This document shows, in pieces, positions 43,301-51,988 of a stretch of 64,000 nt of DNA (the stretch's first letter is position 1; each line of letters begins with the position of its first letter). Origin of the DNA: Caldicellulosiruptor changbaiensis (GTDB lineage: Bacteria; Bacillota; Thermoanaerobacteria; Caldicellulosiruptorales; Caldicellulosiruptoraceae). The position numbers were made by a program, and so were the translations under genes. The stretch spans positions 1,776,501-1,840,500 of the forward strand of contig NZ_CP034791.1 of assembly GCF_003999255.1 (NCBI RefSeq), written 5' to 3'. The notes beneath the pieces were generated by a model. It did no database searches. It worked only from the letters and a program-made list of their open reading frames with translations, and had not been told where the DNA came from.

Positions 43301-43523
43301 TTTCTATAAAAAATCATTTAATCCTTTCTCCTTCATTTCTTAACCATCAATACATTTTCTAAGATGTGAACTATTATTAAAAGGGGCGCTTTGCTACTCG
43401 ACATGACTTAATCTCCTCGCAAAGCTAAGAATTTCTTTACCCCCTCAAGATGTGAATCACTCAAACTATTTCTCCTGCTTTAAACTAAGAATGTTCAAGC
43501 AATTTTTCTCACTTCGCTTCACT

Positions 43524-44810
43524 TCACGCTGTCCTTGCTAAAGCCTCTCTCTTTATATCGCTCAACATCTTGTTCCCATCATACTTTACGCCTTTTTTCA
43601 AAATCGCATAAAACACCCTTATCAATTTACAACACAGTGCTATTAATGATTGCTTCTTCTTCAAGGGATTGTTCTCTCGCGTGGTGTAATACCTGTGCAG
43701 CTGCTTAAATTCTTCATTCTTTGCTACTATTGTAATCATGGCCTTGAACAAGCTACTTCTGAGCCTTCCTCGCCCTCTTTTACTTATACACGTCTGACCC
43801 TTGTACTTGCCAGAACTATTCTCAACTATATTGAGTCCCGCTAATTTCTGTATCTGCTTCGAATCCTCATACCTCTTTATATCTCCAACCTCTGAAATAA
43901 ATCCAACTGCTGTCTTCACTCCAACACCTTTTATTTCAAGAAGCTTATCGCCATTCGGCACCTCTTTCAAAAGCTCTGCCATCTCGGCTTCTATCTCTTC
44001 TACTTGCTTGTTTAAAAGCTCATATTCTTCAAGCAAATATTTTATCTCTTGTCTTGCCAGCTTTCTACCTTCTTTTTTACCTATACTTCTTTTGGCAGCT
44101 TCTGTTAAATCCATCGCCCTCCTGCGACTAATCGCTCGCTTATCTACTTTGTCACGCCAGTACTCTATAATCCCTTCTACTTCCTTCCCTACTACATCAC
44201 AAGGCAATGGCATTTCTCTCAGCGTCGCTATTGCTGTCTTGCCTTCCCAATCAGAAAATACTCCTAAAAACTCTGGAAAATATATATCAAGCCAATTGAT
44301 TATTTGATTTTTTAAAACATTCAGCTGTTTTTGAAGCCTTTCATATATGTTCATCGCTACTCTCATCTCAGCATATATACCCTCGGGTATATTTGGTTCT
44401 GTGTATCTTCCATCCTTCACAAGCATTGCTATCGTCTTCGGATCCTTTATATCACTCTTAGTTTGCGTGTTATCATCAAGCTCCTTGCTCCTCTTCACGT
44501 GAAAAGGATTCACTAATACCACTTTTATGCCATTCTCTCTTAAGTACTGCTCAAAGCACAGCCAGTAATGCCCTGTAGGTTCTATCCCAACTATCATACT
44601 CTCCTTGCCATTTGCTTTCATTATCTTATTTGCCCAATCCAGAAATTTTTCCATACCTTCTTTCCTATTCTCAAATTCTATTCTCTTACCAAGCTCCACT
44701 CCTCTGAAGTCAAATGCTCTACCAACATGCCTTTCCTTTGCTATATCTACTCCTACAACTAAAGTTCTTTCTGTGACTTGTAATATCTTTTCATTTTGTG
44801 TATACTTCAA
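43524..44810 (-). CDS. IS110-family RNA-guided transposase
   Basis: 428 residues. The N-terminal RuvC-like DEDD domain starts VVGVDIAKERHVGRAFD (first Asp), with the Glu in VGIEPTGHYW and further acidic residues in TKSDIKDPKTIAMLV. The C-terminal Transposase_20 domain has LLEIKGVGVKTAVGFISEVGDIKRY and the catalytic-Ser region around GLNIVENSSGKYKGQ. It is intact. I choose a TTG start at 44810 behind aaaggaggtaccctc; a longer frame would translate the leader hairpin. Members excise and insert through a bridge RNA encoded in the element's flanking DNA. Confidence 0.92.
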   Translation of the reverse strand: MKYTQNEKILQVTERTLVVGVDIAKERHVGRAFDFRGVELGKRIEFENRKEGMEKFLDWANKIMKANGKESMIVGIEPTGHYWLCFEQYLRENGIKVVLVNPFHVKRSKELDDNTQTKSDIKDPKTIAMLVKDGRYTEPNIPEGIYAEMRVAMNIYERLQKQLNVLKNQIINWLDIYFPEFLGVFSDWEGKTAIATLREMPLPCDVVGKEVEGIIEYWRDKVDKRAISRRRAMDLTEAAKRSIGKKEGRKLARQEIKYLLEEYELLNKQVEEIEAEMAELLKEVPNGDKLLEIKGVGVKTAVGFISEVGDIKRYEDSKQIQKLAGLNIVENSSGKYKGQTCISKRGRGRLRSSLFKAMITIVAKNEEFKQLHRYYTTRENNPLKKKQSLIALCCKLIRVFYAILKKGVKYDGNKMLSDIKREALARTA

Positions 44811-44814
44811 AGAG

Positions 44815-44882
44815 GGTACCTCCTTTGTTGTGTTTTTTCGTAAGTTGTACAACTTACTTTATTAATTTTATCAGGAGGTACC
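44815..44882 (-). promoter_or_regulatory. Hairpin that sequesters the transposase ribosome-binding site
   Basis: Outer arms ggtacctcct (44815-44824) and aggaggtacc (44873-44882) are perfectly complementary over 10 bp; inside lies an 18-bp perfect palindrome at 44840-44857 (gtaagttgtacaacttac). In RNA read from upstream the arm overlapping the Shine-Dalgarno site would be paired, shutting off translation. Confidence 0.7.
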
Positions 44883-45179
44883 TTATCTTTTCAAATCTCT
44901 TTTCTCTTCATTTTCACTCATTTTCGTTCATTACAGGAATGCTCTCGTATAATATGATTATCAAATCACTTAAAACTTCATATCTCAATTGGTACATTTA
45001 ATTATCAGTACCAATTGATTACTGGAAATTCATTTTGATAATGCACCTTTCTTAAAACACTCATTTCTCAAAAATTGAATATTAAAATTGACTGCTACAG
45101 TTTAAATTTGCCCTTTATCTTTGGTAAACTAAAATCAGAAAAAGTTTAAGCCTGATTTAGTTTATTTGGATATATTTTG

Positions 45180-45400
45180 AACACCTCCTGCTGGACGTGC
45201 TTTGACATCTGCACGCCACAGCTTGCGAAAGACTGAACCCCAAAGGATTACATGAGTAATGTTTACTCGTTTGCTGTGCACGGTCAGGTTACCACATCTG
45301 ATTTGAGCATATCAGATGTGTGCACCCTGTAAACTGCTCCGTAGCTCTAATATCGGCGAGGCTGCATTACATGTAATCCCCAAGGATAAAGGGCTTAACA
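45180..45400 (+). ncRNA. Candidate bridge RNA of IS110 element 2
   Basis: The leader upstream of the transposase folds strongly: a long-range pair ggattacatg (45245-45254) with catgtaatcc (45370-45379), hairpin gagtaa-tgt-ttactc (45254-45268), and a perfect 10-bp hairpin cacatctgat / atcagatgtg (45293-45302 with 45311-45320). IS110 elements are known to carry a bridge RNA with two internal loops in this position. Boundaries are estimates. Confidence 0.6.
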
Positions 45401-45439
45401 CTTTTTCTTACCACTACTTGCAAAAAGGAGGTCTTCAAA

Positions 45440-46685
45440 TTGCCAAATACTTTAATCGTGGGCATTGATATCAGTAGTCAGTCAAATTCTATCTTCTTCA
45501 TCGATGATGCCGGTAATCACTTGATTAAAAAACCTTTTTCCTTGCCTAATGATCAAGAAGGCGCTAACGAATTAATCAAAAGAGTTATTGACTGCCTCAG
45601 CCAGTATAATCTATCCTGTATTAAGTTTGGCATGGAAGCAACTTCACATTACGCTTGGCATCTGCACTTGTATCTTGCTTCTTCATCTGAACTGCTGCCA
45701 TATAAACCAACTTTTTATGTTCTCAACCCAAGCATAGTCAAAGGCTTCAAAAAAATCTACACTTTCTTGCCTAAAACAGATAGCATCGATGCAATTATCA
45801 TCGCTGAATGTGTCAGGTTCAGCAAACTCAACCCAACACCTTTGCCTGATTTTAAATATGCTGCACTACAACGCCTTACCAGAATGCGCTATCATCTTGT
45901 TCACAATCTAACTCGCGAAAAAAACAGAGCTCTCAATCTCATATACCTTAAATTCTCTACTTATTCTCAAGACTGTCCATTTTCAGATATCTTCGGTAAA
46001 GCTTCTTGTGCTATCATCGAAAACTTTACACCTGATGATATCGCTTCTATGCCTTTAGAAGACTTAATTAAATTCGTATCCGATAACGGCAACAATAGAC
46101 TCTCAGATGTCAATAAAATCGCTGAAATACTTAAAACCGAGGCTCAAGCGTTCATACAGATTACATCCTCTGTTGGCTGAGGCAAATGACTTAGCTTTGT
46201 CTATGACCCTTGAAAACATTAGATTTATGCAAGAACAACTTAAAAAACTCGACAAAGAAATCTCAAAACTTCTTAAAGCTTTCTCTCAAACATTAACAAC
46301 CGTCCCTGGCATAGGAGATGTTCTTGCAGCCGGCATCATCGCTGAAATCGGTGATATCAAGCGCTTCAAAAATGAAGCTGCTTTGGCAAAGTATTCTGGC
46401 CTTGTTTGGACTCAGTACCAATCAGGCAACTTCAATGCCCAAGATGTCTCATTAGCTAAGTGTGGTAACCAATACCTGAGATACTATCTTGTTGAAGCTG
46501 CTAACTGTGTAAGGGTGCACACAGTACGCTACAAAGCCTTCTACAACAAGAAGTTCTCAGAGGTTACCAAGCATCAGCATAAACGTGCCCTCGTCCTCAC
46601 CGCAAGACGCTTAATTCCTTTGATCTTTGCAATGCTCAGCAAAGGTCAAATATATCAAGAAAGAGGTGATGTTTACAATACTTAG
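45440..46685 (+). pseudogene. IS110-family transposase with one frameshift
   Basis: The first frame starts TTG after aaaaaggaggtcttcaaa and gives LIVGIDISSQSNSIFF (first Asp), FGMEATSHYAWHL (Glu) and LPKTDSIDAIIIAECV (Asp pair), then stops at 46178-46180. The second frame resumes SYRLHPLLAEANDLALSM through VPGIGDVLAAGIIAEIGDIKRF to the end of the Transposase_20 domain. Dropping one T at gcgttcat (46151-46152) joins them into a protein of about 415 residues. Unlikely to be active unless the shift is bypassed. Confidence 0.85.
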
Positions 46686-46822
46686 TTAGTCCCAATTTTT
46701 TAATTTAATAATCTTTCCCAAACAAGCTGCCAGTTAAATTTTTCCATGCTGAGCGGCTCGGTATTTTATTGTCTTTTTTGCCCTAATTATCTAAAAAAAT
46801 TTTTTAAAAAACCCCCTTGACA

Positions 46823-48751
46823 TTATACCGTTTGTCTTTCTATTAAACTATCAATGTCTAAAATCAGAGCAATACCACCATTCCCCAAAAGTGTGCATCC
46901 TGAAATTCCTCTTACCTCACCAATGATTTGAGGAAGTGATTTTATAACAACTTGCTGCTGAGAAACCATTTGGTCAACCAATAGCACAGCCACCTTGCTC
47001 CCATTGCTCACCATAACTCCCAAATAAAATGGTCTTTCGTCTGCTAAGGCTTCTTTGTGGTAGAAGACTCTTCGCAAGTCAACAACATTATAACAAGCCC
47101 CTCTTTTGTATATAAATTGACTATGCCCTTCAGTAACTATATCTTTTTTTTCAACTTTAAATGTCTCTACAATAGTAGACAGAGGTAAAGCAAATATTTG
47201 TTCATTTACCTTTACAAGCATCCCATCAATAATTGCTAAAGTGAGTGGAATTCTAATAGTAAACTTGGTACCTATATCTTTTTGAGAGTCTACAAATATT
47301 CTGCCTCCTATCTTCTGAATATTGTTCTTAACAATGTCGAGGCCAATTCCTCTACCTGAATATTCAGTTGCCTCTTCTTTAGTAGAAAAGCCTGTTTGAA
47401 AGATCAAGTCATATACAAGCTGATCATCCACATCGCTTTTCTCAGAGATAAGTCCTCTTTCTAAAGCCTTTTTTATAATCTTTTCTTTATCAAGTCCTCT
47501 TCCATCATCTTCAATAGTTATTAAAACATCAGAGCCACTACTTTTAGCACTTATAAAGATATTGCCTTGTGGTGATTTACCTTTTTTTAGTCGTTCTTCT
47601 TTTTCCTCTATACCATGGTCAACTGCATTTCTGATTATGTGAATTAGTGGGTCTGTCAAATACTCAATTAAAACCTTGTCAAGCTCTGTTTCCTCACCAC
47701 TTATCTGTACCTCAACCTGCTTATTTAGTTTTGCAGACATCTCAACTACAATTCTCTTTAGCTTTTGAAATGTATTAGAAAGAGGTACCATTCTCATAGA
47801 CATAGCTATTTCCTGCAGGTCTCTTATAAGCTTTGACATTTGCAACGTTATACCTTTAAAACCCTCACTCTTTATCTCTTGTATATCAGGATGCTGTGTT
47901 AACATAGAAAATGTTACAACCATCTCACCAATTAGATCAACTAACCTATCTACTTTTTCGACATTGACATTGATAAGCCGCCCTGTTGACTGTACGTTCT
48001 TTATAGTAGACTCTTCCTTTTCATGATTCTTTTCAGAAATATTCTTTGCATCTTTTGTCTTTTCCTCTACCCTAATGTCTTTAATCCACACAAAATCATT
48101 AAAAAGACATAAAATGTCATCTTTACTAAGTGAGGTTTCAATTACTATTTTAAAACCTTCTTTTTTTATCATCTCAGCAGTTGAAGCATCAACCTCTATA
48201 TTTGGTGGAAAATACTCTAAAACATTTACATATTCTTTTAGCTTCTGAACAATCAAAAATGCACGCAAATTCTCCATTTCCCAGCCATCTTCAAACCACA
48301 TAACAATTGAGTACCTTTGGCCTTTCTCACTTTTTGCCTTTTGTTCAGTTTCTTGTAAAATACCTTCTAATTCTAATAAAACGTTTTCAATATCTTCATA
48401 AGAAGATAGTGGTAATGTATTTTCAATTGAGGCAACTTGCGAATTCATAAAATCAATAATTTTTAACATACTCAAAATAAATTTATCGATATTTAATGTT
48501 AAAATGCTTGAAGATTTTAGATTTACAAAGATGTCTTCTACCTTGTGGCAAACCTCTGAGATATCTTGATAACCCATCATGGCTGACGAGCCTTTTAAGG
48601 TATGCAATAGTCTTAACGCTTCTTCAACAGCAGATTTAAATTCTATATTTCCTTCTTTAAGTTCTACAAATACCTTTTCTAAACCATTTATAATTTCCCT
48701 TGCTTCAGAAATAAATATCTCAAACATAGGGTCTTTATTTAACTCATTCAC
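46823..48751 (-). CDS. cheA: Chemotaxis histidine kinase CheA
   Basis: 642 residues with the full CheA architecture: HPt domain with phospho-acceptor His50 (LLHTLKGSSAMMGY), a CheY-binding-like domain (about 145-240, SIVMWFEDGWEMENLR), dimerisation helices (VEKVDRLVDLIGEMVVTFSML), HATPase with N-box HIIRNAVDHGIE and G1/G2 boxes (DDGRGLD, GRGIGLDIVKNNIQKIGG), and a C-terminal CheW-like domain. A GTG start follows aaaggaggtggcagt. It is 16 bp after cheY, so one transcript. It would phosphorylate that CheY in response to receptors, none of which is encoded here. Confidence 0.94.
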   Translation of the reverse strand: MNELNKDPMFEIFISEAREIINGLEKVFVELKEGNIEFKSAVEEALRLLHTLKGSSAMMGYQDISEVCHKVEDIFVNLKSSSILTLNIDKFILSMLKIIDFMNSQVASIENTLPLSSYEDIENVLLELEGILQETEQKAKSEKGQRYSIVMWFEDGWEMENLRAFLIVQKLKEYVNVLEYFPPNIEVDASTAEMIKKEGFKIVIETSLSKDDILCLFNDFVWIKDIRVEEKTKDAKNISEKNHEKEESTIKNVQSTGRLINVNVEKVDRLVDLIGEMVVTFSMLTQHPDIQEIKSEGFKGITLQMSKLIRDLQEIAMSMRMVPLSNTFQKLKRIVVEMSAKLNKQVEVQISGEETELDKVLIEYLTDPLIHIIRNAVDHGIEEKEERLKKGKSPQGNIFISAKSSGSDVLITIEDDGRGLDKEKIIKKALERGLISEKSDVDDQLVYDLIFQTGFSTKEEATEYSGRGIGLDIVKNNIQKIGGRIFVDSQKDIGTKFTIRIPLTLAIIDGMLVKVNEQIFALPLSTIVETFKVEKKDIVTEGHSQFIYKRGACYNVVDLRRVFYHKEALADERPFYLGVMVSNGSKVAVLLVDQMVSQQQVVIKSLPQIIGEVRGISGCTLLGNGGIALILDIDSLIERQTV

Positions 48752-48767
48752 ACTGCCACCTTCTTTT

Positions 48768-49121
48768 TTACAGAGAGTTTAGCAGTTTTACAAGATGTTC
48801 TTCCTTGTAGGGTTTCACAATAAAGCCCTTTGCCCCGTTTAGAACCGCTTCTTTTACTTTTTCTTCCTGTCCAAGCGCTGTTATCATAACCACTTTTGCA
48901 TTTCTGTCAATTTCCATAATCTTTTTTAAAACCTCTATCCCATTCATCTCCGGCATAGTAATATCAAGTGTGACAATGTCAGGCTTGAGCTCAGAAAACA
49001 TTCTTAAACAGCTCTTCCCATCACAAGCCTCGCCAACAACTTCAAATCCATACTTCTCTAATGTATGTTTTAACGAATATCTAACAAATGCTGCGTCATC
49101 TACAATCAAAACCTTTTTCAT
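48768..49121 (-). CDS. cheY: CheY-like response regulator
   Basis: 117-residue single receiver domain: acidic pair Asp8-Asp9, phospho-acceptor Asp53 in VTLDITMPEMNG, Thr in VMITALG and Lys in FIVKPYKEE. No output domain, as in CheY proteins acting on the flagellar motor or a phosphate sink. It directly precedes cheA, which should be its kinase. ATG follows ggggaggtagttaggttc. Its promoter must lie in the 80 bp before it, next to the terminator of the nucleoside operon. Confidence 0.92.
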   Translation of the reverse strand: MKKVLIVDDAAFVRYSLKHTLEKYGFEVVGEACDGKSCLRMFSELKPDIVTLDITMPEMNGIEVLKKIMEIDRNAKVVMITALGQEEKVKEAVLNGAKGFIVKPYKEEHLVKLLNSL

Positions 49122-49200
49122 GAACCTAACTACCTCCCCGCAGCAAAAAATTCCCTATTTTAATATTTACCCAGCTTATTTGTATAACAAACAAAAAAAT

Positions 49201-49229
49201 CCTACACCGCTTTTAGTTTGCGATGTAGG
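49201..49229 (-). terminator. Terminator of the nucleoside salvage operon
   Basis: Stem cctaca(c)cgc / gcg(a)tgtagg with a 9-nt loop, followed on the minus strand by atttttttgtttg. Confidence 0.8.
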
Positions 49230-49241
49230 AGCTACCTCTTT

Positions 49242-50057
49242 TTACATTATCTCAATTATATCTCTAATTATTTTTATAAACTTTTCTTCAACTGCCTTTG
49301 ATACTTCAATTACCTCTTCATGAGAAAGCTTTTTGTCTAAGATCCCAGCAGCCATGTTTGTTATACACGAAATACCAAAAACCCTAATTCCCATCTGTCT
49401 TGCAGCAATGACCTCTGGAACAGTTGACATGCCAACTGCATCAGCACCCAGTATTTTGAGCATTCTTATCTCTGAGGGTGTTTCATATGAAGGACCTTTT
49501 AAAAATGCGTACACTCCTTCTTTGTAGTCAACTCCATTTTTTTTGTAAACATCCTTTGCCTTTTCAATTGTCTCTTTGTCATATGCATATGTCATATCAA
49601 AAAATCTTTCGCCAAAATACTGAGCATCTTCACCTATTGCAGGGTTTTCACCAGAAAGATTGATATGATCTTTTATTACCATTAAATCCCCAGGTGATAA
49701 AAATTGTGATATTCCACCTGCTGCATTTGTCACTATTAGATTCTTTACTCCAAGCAAGCCTGCAACTCTTACTCCAAACACAACCTCTTCAACCTTGTAC
49801 CCCTCATAAAGATGAAATCTCCCTTGAAACGCTAAAACCTTTCTACCTTTGACATCTCCGAATATCAAGTTCCCTTTATGTCCCTTTACTGTCGAAACAG
49901 GAAAATGAGGAATTTCAGAATATTTTAATACAATCTTATCTTCAATTGTCTCTGCAAACTCCCCAAGGCCACTTCCCAAAATTATTGCAATCTCTGGAAT
50001 TTGAGGAAGGTAACGTTGAATAAATTCAGTAGCCTCTTTGACCTTTTGGTAATACAT
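49242..50057 (-). CDS. punA: Purine nucleoside phosphorylase
   Basis: 271-residue trimeric-type phosphorylase splitting inosine/guanosine with phosphate to base and ribose-1-phosphate. Phosphate-loop IILGSGLGEFAE, the ribose/phosphate block GRFHLYEGY, LIVTNAAGGIS and the base-recognition Glu/Asn region GPSYETPSEIRMLK plus MSTVPEVIAAR are conserved. Length typical. Last gene of the operon, 37 bp after deoB; ribose-1-phosphate is the substrate of that phosphopentomutase. In Bacillus deoB (drm) and punA (pupG) are also adjacent. Confidence 0.94.
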   Translation of the reverse strand: MYYQKVKEATEFIQRYLPQIPEIAIILGSGLGEFAETIEDKIVLKYSEIPHFPVSTVKGHKGNLIFGDVKGRKVLAFQGRFHLYEGYKVEEVVFGVRVAGLLGVKNLIVTNAAGGISQFLSPGDLMVIKDHINLSGENPAIGEDAQYFGERFFDMTYAYDKETIEKAKDVYKKNGVDYKEGVYAFLKGPSYETPSEIRMLKILGADAVGMSTVPEVIAARQMGIRVFGISCITNMAAGILDKKLSHEEVIEVSKAVEEKFIKIIRDIIEIM

Positions 50058-50094
50058 AAAATCACCTCAATTTTTATAAAAATTCCAATTAAAA

Positions 50095-51264
50095 TTATAT
50101 CAAAATTTCTTTTAAAAAGCTCTCTCCGTTTCGCAAGGCTTTAACTTTCAAATACTCAGCAACTGTCTGACCAATATCAGAAAAACTCTCCCTTGTTCCA
50201 AGATTATAACCTTTTTTAATTTTCTCTCCATATATCAAGATTGGCACATGTTCACGTGAATGGTCTGTACTGGGCGTTGTTGGGTCACACCCATGGTCAG
50301 CTGTAATTATAAGAATATCGTCTTTTTCAAGCTTTTCAATAATCTCAGGAAGTCTTTCATCAAACTCAAGCAAGGCCTCAGCATACCCTATTGGGTCATT
50401 TCTATGTCCATAGAGCATGTCATAGTCAACAAGGTTAGTAAATATAAGCCCATCTTTTGCCTCATCCATTGCCTGGAGGGTTTTATTAACCCCATCCATA
50501 TTCCCCTCTGTGTGAATGCTCATGCTCAGGCCTCTCTTTGCAAATATATCTTCAATCTTGCCAATACCTACAACTTCAAGTCCAGCTTCTTTTACATTAT
50601 CGAGCAGTGTCTCATAAGGTGGCTCAACTGCAAAGTCTTTTCTGTTATAAGTTCTGACAAAACTATTTCTGTCTTTTCCAATAAAAGGTCTTGCAATAAC
50701 CCTTGCAACAAGCCATTTACCAACCAACATTCTTCTTGCTATCTCGCATATTCTATAAAGCTCATCAAGAGGAATGACATCTTCATGAGCAGCAATCTGA
50801 AATACAGAATCTGCTGAAGTATACACAATAGGGTAGCCAGTTTTCATATGCTGCTCTCCAAGCTCTTTTATTATTTCAGTACCAGATGCCACTTTATTTC
50901 CCAGCACTTTTCTGCCAATTTGTCTTTCAAACTCTTCAATAAGTTCTTCTGGAAACCCCTCAGGAAAAGTTTTAAACGGTTCTTCCAACACAACCCCTGC
51001 TATTTCCCAATGTCCTGTAATTGTATCTTTACCTTTTGACTTTTCCTTGCTCTTGCCATAAACACCAATCGGATTTGGATTAGGTGGTGTGCCTTTTATG
51101 TCTGTGATATTTCCTATTCCAAGCTTATACATATTTTTGAGCTCTATGCCACCAACAGCATATGAAGTATTTGAAAGTGTGTTGCTCCCCTCATCGCCGT
51201 ATAATTTTGCATCCCCTAACTCACCAACGCCTACACTGTCAAGTACAATTAGGACTACCTTCAT
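50095..51264 (-). CDS. deoB: Phosphopentomutase
   Basis: 389-residue alkaline-phosphatase-superfamily enzyme interconverting (deoxy)ribose-1-phosphate and -5-phosphate. N-terminal metal-binding [15 protein letters not shown], the phospho-acceptor Thr region [13 protein letters not shown], and the C-terminal [27 protein letters not shown] with the metal His/Asp cluster are all intact. ATG follows ctgggaaggggattttctatc. It sits between deoC and the purine phosphorylase and links both phosphorylases to the pentose phosphate and DeoC routes. Confidence 0.96.
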   Translation of the reverse strand: MKVVLIVLDSVGVGELGDAKLYGDEGSNTLSNTSYAVGGIELKNMYKLGIGNITDIKGTPPNPNPIGVYGKSKEKSKGKDTITGHWEIAGVVLEEPFKTFPEGFPEELIEEFERQIGRKVLGNKVASGTEIIKELGEQHMKTGYPIVYTSADSVFQIAAHEDVIPLDELYRICEIARRMLVGKWLVARVIARPFIGKDRNSFVRTYNRKDFAVEPPYETLLDNVKEAGLEVVGIGKIEDIFAKRGLSMSIHTEGNMDGVNKTLQAMDEAKDGLIFTNLVDYDMLYGHRNDPIGYAEALLEFDERLPEIIEKLEKDDILIITADHGCDPTTPSTDHSREHVPILIYGEKIKKGYNLGTRESFSDIGQTVAEYLKVKALRNGESFLKEILI

Positions 51265-51302
51265 GATAGAAAATCCCCTTCCCAGAAAAGTAAAAATTCA
51301 GT

Positions 51303-51965
51303 TTAATCTTCTGTAACAATTGCAATACCAGAACTTGTACCAATCCTGATTGCACCCGCTTCTATCATTTTAAGTGCATCTTCATAGGTTCTAATACCAC
51401 CTGAAGCTTTTATCTTAACTTTATCACCAACCACTTTTCTCATCAAAAGTATATCCTCATACTTGGCACCACTTTTGGAAAAGCCTGTTGAAGTCTTTAC
51501 AAAATCAGCTCCTGCAGCCATCACTATTTTACATGCTTCTATCTTCTGTTGGTCACTTAACTCAGATGTTTCAATAATCACTTTTACAATCTTATTTTTA
51601 TACCCCCTTGCAATATCAACAATATTTTTTATCTCTTCGTATACATAGTCTACATTTCCTTCTAACAAAGCTCCAATATTTATAACCATGTCTATTTCAT
51701 CTGCTCCATCTTCAAATGCTTCTCTTGCTTCAAATATCTTAGTTTTCATGGAAGTTGCACCAAGTGGAAAACCTATCACAGTTGCAACCTTAACCGGTGA
51801 GTCTTTTAAATACTCCTTGCAAACCTTTACATAGTATGGATTGACACAAACTGAGGCAAAAGAATATTTGAGCGCTTCATCACAAAGCTTTTTTATGTCT
51901 GCATGAGTAGCATTTGATTTTAAAAGCGTATGATCAATAAACTTTGCTATTTCTTTTTTTGTCAT
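51303..51965 (-). CDS. deoC: Deoxyribose-phosphate aldolase
   Basis: 220-residue class I aldolase cleaving 2-deoxyribose-5-phosphate to glyceraldehyde-3-phosphate and acetaldehyde. FIDHTLLKSNAT, VIIETSELSDQQK and the Schiff-base Lys in AGADFVKTSTGF, with a second Lys in VKIKASGGIRTYEDA, are typical. TIM barrel of standard length. ATG after gaggagtggttagaa, 23 bp behind the pyrimidine phosphorylase stop. The acetaldehyde made could be handled by other dehydrogenases. Confidence 0.96.
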   Translation of the reverse strand: MTKKEIAKFIDHTLLKSNATHADIKKLCDEALKYSFASVCVNPYYVKVCKEYLKDSPVKVATVIGFPLGATSMKTKIFEAREAFEDGADEIDMVINIGALLEGNVDYVYEEIKNIVDIARGYKNKIVKVIIETSELSDQQKIEACKIVMAAGADFVKTSTGFSKSGAKYEDILLMRKVVGDKVKIKASGGIRTYEDALKMIEAGAIRIGTSSGIAIVTED

Positions 51966-51988
51966 TTCTAACCACTCCTCATAAAATC

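Larger units (their letters stand above)
43370..45060 (-). mobile_element. IS110-family element 1 (ends approximate)
   Basis: Covers the transposase, its 5' leader with nested inverted repeats and a structured 3' flank. Downstream of the gene (about 43380-43445) the sequence can fold with gctttgc / gcaaagc inside gggg / cccc. IS110 elements lack long terminal inverted repeats, so the ends are uncertain by up to a few hundred bases, and the GC-rich block at 43080-43300 could belong to it. Confidence 0.55.
45060..46760 (+). mobile_element. IS110-family element 2 (ends approximate)
   Basis: Contains a roughly 380-bp structured non-coding leader followed by a frameshifted transposase. Short similar runs (ctgctacagtttaaattt near 45091 and ctgccagttaaattt near 46727) may mark the two ends. 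Confidence 0.6.

Noticed and set aside
43024-43362. 112-codon plus-strand frame over the GC-rich block
   Set aside because: Composition is not protein-like, no ribosome-binding site, and no family resemblance.
45440-46685. Reading the IS110 element 2 frameshift as programmed
   Set aside because: The shift site gcgttcat is not a slippery run; simple mutation is more likely.
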